This document shows positions 6,863 through 11,506 of a DNA stretch of 11,506 bases, piece after piece (positions within the stretch are counted from its first letter, which is position 1; the number at the start of each line of letters is the position of its first letter). A program made the position numbers and the translations under genes. The DNA comes from Pseudomonadota bacterium (GTDB taxonomy: Bacteria; Pseudomonadota; Gammaproteobacteria; SZUA-229): contig JADFWE010000215.1 in NCBI GenBank assembly GCA_015222915.1, positions 1 to 11,506 on the forward strand. Reading direction: 5' to 3'. Below the pieces are notes generated by a model. The model did no database searches. It was not told the origin of the DNA and saw only the letters and a program-made list of their open reading frames with translations.

Positions 6863-6915
6863 GTAAAAGATATCTAAAAAAAGCAGGTGCAGCTATTGCC
6901 GGGAATGTTAAAACA

Positions 6916-6955
6916 CGGCATTCTATCAGATTGGCCTTTATAAAATTGATTAGTT
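6916..6955 (+). promoter_or_regulatory. Candidate uvrA promoter with very short or absent leader
   Basis: TATAAA at 6939-6944 is the best -10 candidate before uvrA. A -35 about 17 bp upstream is poor (CGGCAT, 6916-6921). If it is used, transcription would begin around 6951, leaving about 5 nt before the ATG. No Shine-Dalgarno is visible, so the mRNA could be leaderless. The 93-bp gap to yajR contains no CTGT-N8-ACAG LexA box, and in fact no CTG on this strand. Confidence 0.35.
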
Positions 6956-9814
6956 ATGGACACCATCCAGATTCGCGGTGCACGCACCCACAATCTAAAA
7001 AATATCGACCTCGATATCCCGCGCGACAAGTTAATCGTGATTACCGGTCTGTCTGGTTCCGGCAAATCGTCACTGGCATTCGACACCATCTTCGCCGAAG
7101 GACAGCGCCGTTACGTGCAGTCTCTATCCACCTATGCCCGCCAGTTCCTGTCGATGATGGAAAAGCCGGATGTCGATACCATCGAAGGCCTGTCACCGGC
7201 GATCTCTATCGAGCAGAAAACCACCTCGCACAATCCGCGCTCTACCGTCGGCACCATCACCGAGATCTACGATTACCTGCGCCTGTTATTCGCCCGCGCC
7301 GGCACGCCGCGCTGCCCGGTACACGACACCGAACTGCAGGCGCAGACCATCAGCCAGATGGTCGACCAGGTACTTGCACTGCCCGAAGGAACGAAGCTGA
7401 TGCTGCTGGCGCCGGTGGTCAGAGACCGTAAAGGCGAACACCTGAACCTGTTCGCTGATTTCAAGCAGCAGGGGTTTATCCGGGTACGCATCGATGGCGT
7501 GGTCTATGAACTCGACGAAACACCGGAACTCGATGCAAAGAAAAAACACACCATCGAAGTGGTGGTCGATCGTTTCAAGGTAAGAGAGGATATCAAAACC
7601 CGTCTGGCTGAATCTTTCGAAACAGCATTGCTACTGGCGAACGATATCGCTACCGTGGCGCACATGGATGGCGACGACGGAGCTGACCTTGTCTTCTCTG
7701 CAAAATTTGCCTGCCCCCACTGCGGTTACAATCTGCAGGAACTGGAACCGCGCCTGTTCTCATTTAATAACCCGGCCGGTGCCTGCCCGGAATGCGAAGG
7801 CCTCGGCCACAATAATTTCTTTGATCCGGAACGGGTTATCAGCCCGCACCTGAGCCTGGCCGGTGGTGCTATCCGCGGCTGGGATCGTCGGAACGCCTAT
7901 TATTTCAGCATCATCCAGTCACTCGCTAAACATTATGATTTTGATGTCGACGTTGCATTTCAGGACCAGCCAAAAAAGATTCAGAAGCTATTGATGTATG
8001 GCAGCGGCAGCGAACAGATCGTATTCAATTATCCCGGCCACGCCGGTCGCCGGGGCAAACAACGCAAACACAGATTCGAGGGCGTATTACACACCATGGA
8101 ACGCCGCTATCGCGAGACCGAATCCAGCCTGGTGCGTGAAGAGCTGGCTAAATTTCTCTCGGTACAGCCCTGCCCGGTATGCCACGGCACCCGACTGAAC
8201 GAAGCAGCACGCCATGTCTTCATACAGGATAAAACACTGGCAGAACTGACAGCGATGCCGATTGAACAGTCATTCGCGTTTTTTGATACGCTGGCACTCA
8301 GCGGCCACCGCGGTGAAATCGCGAAGAAGATCAACCGCGAGATATCGACCCGCCTGCATTTCCTGGTGAACGTCGGACTCGAATACCTTACCCTGGACCG
8401 AAGCTCCGACACCCTGTCGGGTGGCGAAGCACAGCGTATCCGCCTCGCCAGCCAGATAGGTGCAGGTCTGGTCGGGGTGATGTATATCCTCGATGAACCC
8501 TCCATCGGCCTGCACCAGCGCGATAACGATCGCCTGATCAGCACGCTCAACCACCTGCGCGATATCGGCAATACCGTCATCGTGGTCGAACATGACGAGG
8601 ATGCCATCATGAGCGCCGACCACGTCATCGATATCGGTCCTGGTGCCGGGGTACATGGTGGTGAGATCATCGCCGCCGGCACCCCGCAGCAGATCATGGA
8701 TAACAAGGATTCTCTCACCGGGCAATACCTGTCCGGCACGAGAGAGATTAAGATTCCTGAACAGCGCACCGAACCGAGCGATGAATTTTTCAGTATCCAG
8801 GCTGCCAGTGGCAATAATCTGAACGATGTCAGTATCGATATCCCGGTGGGTTTATTCACCTGCATCACCGGGGTTTCGGGCTCAGGAAAATCCACGCTGA
8901 TCAACGACACGCTATACCCGATACTGGCCAAAGCCATCAACAATAACTCCATGACCGCCGCGCCATACGAATCGTTTAGCGGTGTCGAACATTTCGACAA
9001 GGTCGTCGACATCGACCAGTCACCCATCGGCCGCACACCGCGTTCCAACCCGGCCACCTATACCGGCCTGTTCACACCCATCCGCGAGATTTTTTCTGCC
9101 ACGCAGGAAGCGCGCTCACGTGGTTATAAACCCGGGCGCTTCAGCTTCAACGTCAAAGGCGGCCGCTGTGAAGCCTGCCAGGGTGACGGTGTGATAAAAG
9201 TCGAGATGCACTTTCTGCCGGATGTCTATGTCGATTGCGATGTCTGCAAAACGCAGCGCTACAACCGTGAGACACTGGAGATAAAATACAAGGGCAAGAA
9301 TATCCACCAGGTACTGGAGATGACAATCGAAGACGCGCTGGTTTTCTTCAATGCTATCCCGGTGCTGAAACGCAAGCTGCAGACCCTGATGGATGTCGGC
9401 CTGGGCTACATCACACTGGGACAGCGCGCCACCACCCTCTCAGGAGGTGAAGCGCAGCGCATCAAGCTATCCAAAGAACTATCGAAACGCGATACCGGAC
9501 AGACCGCTTATATCCTGGACGAACCGACCACCGGCCTGCATTTTTACGACGTACAGCAGCTGCTCGATGTGCTGATTCGTCTGCGCGACCACGGCAACAC
9601 CATCATCGTCATCGAGCACAATCTCGATATCATCAAGATGGCTGACTGGATCATCGACCTGGGACCGGAAGGCGGTTACAAAGGCGGCAGGATCATCGCC
9701 ACCGGAACACCGGAAGACGTTGCGCAATCACCGGATTCTTATACCGGTAAGTATCTGAAACGCATCCTGTCGAAAAAAAAGAGAAAACTTAAGCCTCTAA
9801 AACTGGTGAAATAG
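6956..9814 (+). CDS. uvrA: Excinuclease ABC subunit A
   Basis: Damage-recognition ATPase of nucleotide excision repair, working as a dimer with UvrB. The 952 residues compare with 940 in E. coli. Two ABC ATPase halves are complete: Walker [11 protein letters not shown] (31-40) and [10 protein letters not shown] (639-648), and signatures LSGGEAQR starting at 487 and 828. Zinc ligands Cys253, 256, 277 and 280 and a second set Cys738, 741, 761 and 764 are present, matching the known UvrA zinc modules. The C-terminus ends in a lysine-rich tail ([15 protein letters not shown]) that probably accounts for the extra length. An in-frame stop (TGA, 6947-6949) lies 6 nt before the ATG, which fixes the start although no SD is visible. 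uvrA diverges from yajR, and a small unknown gene follows 24 bp downstream. Confidence 0.98.
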   Translation: MDTIQIRGARTHNLKNIDLDIPRDKLIVITGLSGSGKSSLAFDTIFAEGQRRYVQSLSTYARQFLSMMEKPDVDTIEGLSPAISIEQKTTSHNPRSTVGTITEIYDYLRLLFARAGTPRCPVHDTELQAQTISQMVDQVLALPEGTKLMLLAPVVRDRKGEHLNLFADFKQQGFIRVRIDGVVYELDETPELDAKKKHTIEVVVDRFKVREDIKTRLAESFETALLLANDIATVAHMDGDDGADLVFSAKFACPHCGYNLQELEPRLFSFNNPAGACPECEGLGHNNFFDPERVISPHLSLAGGAIRGWDRRNAYYFSIIQSLAKHYDFDVDVAFQDQPKKIQKLLMYGSGSEQIVFNYPGHAGRRGKQRKHRFEGVLHTMERRYRETESSLVREELAKFLSVQPCPVCHGTRLNEAARHVFIQDKTLAELTAMPIEQSFAFFDTLALSGHRGEIAKKINREISTRLHFLVNVGLEYLTLDRSSDTLSGGEAQRIRLASQIGAGLVGVMYILDEPSIGLHQRDNDRLISTLNHLRDIGNTVIVVEHDEDAIMSADHVIDIGPGAGVHGGEIIAAGTPQQIMDNKDSLTGQYLSGTREIKIPEQRTEPSDEFFSIQAASGNNLNDVSIDIPVGLFTCITGVSGSGKSTLINDTLYPILAKAINNNSMTAAPYESFSGVEHFDKVVDIDQSPIGRTPRSNPATYTGLFTPIREIFSATQEARSRGYKPGRFSFNVKGGRCEACQGDGVIKVEMHFLPDVYVDCDVCKTQRYNRETLEIKYKGKNIHQVLEMTIEDALVFFNAIPVLKRKLQTLMDVGLGYITLGQRATTLSGGEAQRIKLSKELSKRDTGQTAYILDEPTTGLHFYDVQQLLDVLIRLRDHGNTIIVIEHNLDIIKMADWIIDLGPEGGYKGGRIIATGTPEDVAQSPDSYTGKYLKRILSKKKRKLKPLKLVK

Positions 9815-9838
9815 AGGGAAATAATCTATAAAACTATA

Positions 9839-10282
9839 ATGTCACTTTTACAGAAAATACTGGATAAAACCGGCGTTGCTTTCTTATTCGAAACACCTGT
9901 TGATGAAGAACAGGAAGTACAGAAGATCGTCGATGAGATAGAGCAGTTTATTATCGGAATCAATAAAACCATCGATGACGACATCGAACAGGAACCTGGA
10001 AAGTCAGCCCCATACAGCGCCCGCTATGTCATCAATGACCAGCAGGGAAAGCGCATCGAACTACCGCCATTCAGCCTGGTATCACTTAACAGCATCCGGA
10101 TGACAGACGGCTATCAACAGCTAAAGTTACGCCTGATCGAAAAAGCCTGCCGGCTCGAATTAAGAGAGATAAACATCGACAGGAATGGCATCGACACGAT
10201 CGAAAAACTGGACGACCAGCTGGATGATTTCGCGAGATATTTTGTTATCCAGGTAAGTTGCGCTACTTCGAACAAGGCCTGA
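9839..10282 (+). CDS. Hypothetical acidic protein, unknown function, downstream of uvrA
   Basis: I do not recognise this 147-residue protein. It is rich in Asp, Glu and Ile, with no signal peptide, membrane segment or zinc motif; its only cysteines are Cys104 and Cys141. Residues 22-52 are strongly acidic and look helical or coiled-coil. Residues 57-90 (APYSARYVINDQQGKRIELP onward) look beta-rich. A second charged stretch (94-132) alternates hydrophobic and charged residues as an amphipathic helix would. The same-strand position 24 bp after uvrA suggests shared transcription. GAGGG lies about 20 nt before the ATG, too far for a standard SD, so the start may be poorly translated or coupled to uvrA. 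Codon use resembles the neighbours, which argues for a real gene. Confidence 0.6.
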   Translation: MSLLQKILDKTGVAFLFETPVDEEQEVQKIVDEIEQFIIGINKTIDDDIEQEPGKSAPYSARYVINDQQGKRIELPPFSLVSLNSIRMTDGYQQLKLRLIEKACRLELREINIDRNGIDTIEKLDDQLDDFARYFVIQVSCATSNKA

Positions 10283-10346
10283 TGGTGAGTGTCAAAATCA
10301 GATGACCGCCAGCCTTAGCGGACTTTAAAAAGATTAAAAACATTCC

Positions 10347-10457
10347 GCCGCGAAACACACAAAGGGCGCGAAGAAAAGACAAAACCAATATAGCATCTCT
10401 CGCGCGTAGCGCGTGAACAAAGATGTTTTTCTTCGCGCCCTTTGCGTGTTTCGCGGC
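10347..10457. repeat. Nested inverted repeat element between convergent genes (contains interspersed repeat copies 3 and 4)
   Basis: The arms 10347-10378 and 10426-10457 are reverse complements at 30 of 32 positions; apart from the innermost base the only mismatch is internal (A in the left arm, C in the right), which becomes a G-U pair in a minus-strand transcript. Inside the 47-nt spacer CATCT (10394-10398) pairs with AGATG (10421-10425), and CGCGC-GTA-GCGCG (10401-10413) forms a tip hairpin. An A7-CTG-T7 block follows at 10458-10474. Each arm is a copy of the repeat seen at 175-206. The hypothetical gene and pssA converge on this element, so it could terminate both transcripts, or it may be a small non-autonomous mobile element. 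Confidence 0.75.
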
Positions 10458-10501
10458 AAAAAAACTGTTTTTTTGATCTCCGCTACAGGCAGAAAATCGT
10501 C

Positions 10502-11308
10502 CTAGCCTGCTCGCCCACGCCTCTTAAAGCGTCGGATGATACTGACCACCGGCCCCGACAGAGCATAGATCATAAAGCCACCGAACAGGGTAATCGGCGG
10601 ATCGACCGAAGCGAAAACAAAGATCATCACCACCACCAGCATCACCACGAACGGCACTTTGTTGTGGAAATCGATATCTTTAAAGCTGTAATAAGAAACG
10701 TTGCTCACCATCATAAGACCGGCAAAAACGATAACGAACAGAGAGACAACAGCGACCGACGCCCCCTGGATATTATTATCGAAACACGCCCAGACGAAAC
10801 CGACAACCACAGCTGCCGCAGCCGGACTTGGCAGCCCCTGAAAATAACGCTTATCGGTATTACTGGCTTTGGTATTGAACCGCGCCAGCCTTAACGCACC
10901 TGATGCCACATACAGGAAAGCCGCCAGCCATCCCAGCTTTCCCCAATGCCAGCCAACATCGACCAGTGAAGATAACGACCATTCATACATGATCAGCGCT
11001 GGCGCCAGGCCAAAGGAACTCATATCGGCTAGACTGTCATACTCCGCGCCGAACTCGCTCTGCGTGTTGGTCATACGTGCCACGCGGCCATCCAGTGCAT
11101 CGAGGACCATCGCGATGAAGATGGCAACAGATGCCTGCTCAAACTTGCCCTGCGTTGCAGCCACGATGCCATAAAACCCGGCAAATAATGCAGCCGTGGT
11201 AATCAGGTTGGGCAGCAGATAGATGCCACGCCGGCGTTTTTTCACTGGCGGCTTCTCCATCTCAGCTTCGAGCATTTGTTCAGGTTGTTTGTCTTGTGAT
11301 GTTTCCAT
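10502..11308 (-). CDS. pssA: CDP-diacylglycerol--serine O-phosphatidyltransferase
   Basis: Integral membrane enzyme that makes phosphatidylserine from CDP-diacylglycerol and serine, the precursor of phosphatidylethanolamine. The 268-residue protein carries the full CDP-alcohol phosphatidyltransferase motif: Asp70, Asp73-Gly74, Ala77-Arg78, Gly87, Asp91 and Asp95. This is the multi-pass type, not the phospholipase-D-like PssA of E. coli. A charged cytosolic N-terminus (about 1-28, ending in KKRRRG) precedes about six to eight hydrophobic segments, and PNLIT (33-37) opens the first helix as in the family. The SD before the ATG at 11308 is weak; internal ATGs at residues 12 and 17 are alternatives that would leave the motif intact. 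No psd or ilv gene, which are common neighbours, is in view. Confidence 0.94.
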   Translation of the reverse strand: METSQDKQPEQMLEAEMEKPPVKKRRRGIYLLPNLITTAALFAGFYGIVAATQGKFEQASVAIFIAMVLDALDGRVARMTNTQSEFGAEYDSLADMSSFGLAPALIMYEWSLSSLVDVGWHWGKLGWLAAFLYVASGALRLARFNTKASNTDKRYFQGLPSPAAAAVVVGFVWACFDNNIQGASVAVVSLFVIVFAGLMMVSNVSYYSFKDIDFHNKVPFVVMLVVVMIFVFASVDPPITLFGGFMIYALSGPVVSIIRRFKRRGRAG

Positions 11309-11344
11309 AGTGTAAAGGATAGCCTAGTCCGGCAGTGCCGTCTA

Positions 11345-11372
11345 ATAATAAAACAGGTAATTTACTTGATAA
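11345..11372 (-). promoter_or_regulatory. Candidate sigma-70 promoter of pssA
   Basis: On the minus strand TTATCA (-35, 11367-11372) is followed after 16 bp by TATTAT (-10, 11345-11350). Transcription would begin near 11338 and leave a leader of about 30 nt before the pssA ATG. CGGCA-G-TGCCG (11330-11340), a short inverted repeat, would overlap the start site. Confidence 0.45.
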
Positions 11373-11410
11373 CAGAACTCCGATTTCGGCGGCGGACAGT
11401 CAAAAGATTA

Positions 11411-11440
11411 TTCACCGCCGAGGCGCAGAGACGCCGAGAA
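11411..11440 (-). repeat. Interspersed GC-rich repeat, copy 5
   Basis: Read on the minus strand this is CTCGGCGTCTCTGCGCCTCG followed by GCGGTGAA, sharing the core TCTCTGCGCCTC with copy 1 (21-45) and ending in the same GGTGAA. It lies upstream of pssA, in the opposite orientation to copy 1. The remaining sequence from 11373 to the window end shows no gene. Confidence 0.6.
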
Positions 11441-11506
11441 AACAATATTTCATATGTAACAACGTAGATCGTGTACTGCACGACAGACAACAGCTAATAA
11501 AGGTAC

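Noticed and set aside
6903..6925. Inverted matches GCCG/CGGC and GAATG/CATTC between yajR and uvrA
   Set aside because: Arms are 4-5 bp and mutually exclusive; this is within chance expectation.
8107..9057. 316-residue minus-strand ORF
   Set aside because: It is wholly antisense to conserved uvrA sequence and has no domain signature.
10347..10457. CRISPR array
   Set aside because: There are only two repeat copies and they are inverted, with no regularly spaced direct repeats and no cas genes.
10442..10894. 150-residue plus-strand ORF after the hairpin element
   Set aside because: It is antisense to pssA and starts inside the repeat; the His/Asp-rich composition reflects the opposite strand.

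Overview
The window looks like a piece of the core chromosome of a gammaproteobacterium of moderate GC content. The evidence is the order uvrA (+), MFS transporter (-), ssb (-), which I know from other Gammaproteobacteria such as Pseudomonas; an Enterobacteria-like GlmS C-terminus; an SSB ending in DDDIPF; and a CDP-alcohol-transferase-type PssA. I cannot name the genus. I see no tRNA, rRNA, CRISPR array, prophage or complete insertion sequence.

Layout, left to right. Positions 1-259 are non-coding and hold an inverted pair of REP-like palindromes flanked by two short copies of an interspersed repeat. Next come six genes on the minus strand: glmS (260-2092), a DNA/RNA non-specific endonuclease (2260-2976), a hemolysin III/TrhA-family membrane protein (3018-3713), a 2-Cys peroxiredoxin (3860-4465), ssb (4846-5313) and a YajR-like MFS transporter (5450-6862). 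uvrA (6956-9814) diverges from the transporter and is followed at 24 bp by a small acidic gene of unknown function (9839-10282). A 111-bp nested inverted repeat then separates that gene from the convergent pssA (10502-11308). The right end (11309-11506) is non-coding and carries a plausible pssA promoter and another copy of the interspersed repeat.

Functionally these are mostly independent housekeeping genes: amino-sugar synthesis (GlmS), DNA repair and replication (UvrA, SSB), peroxide defence (peroxiredoxin) and phospholipid synthesis (PssA). The nuclease and the TrhA-like gene are 41 bp apart on one strand and are probably co-transcribed. ssb and the peroxiredoxin gene each end in a convincing intrinsic terminator.

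I did not find a new multi-gene system. The unusual content is mostly non-coding: the REP pair, five copies of one interspersed repeat, the long nested hairpin between convergent genes, a degenerate 13-bp tandem array before the TrhA-like gene, and paired near-palindromes before the peroxiredoxin gene. The two proteins most worth a second look are the nuclease, which lacks a signal peptide, and the unknown gene after uvrA.
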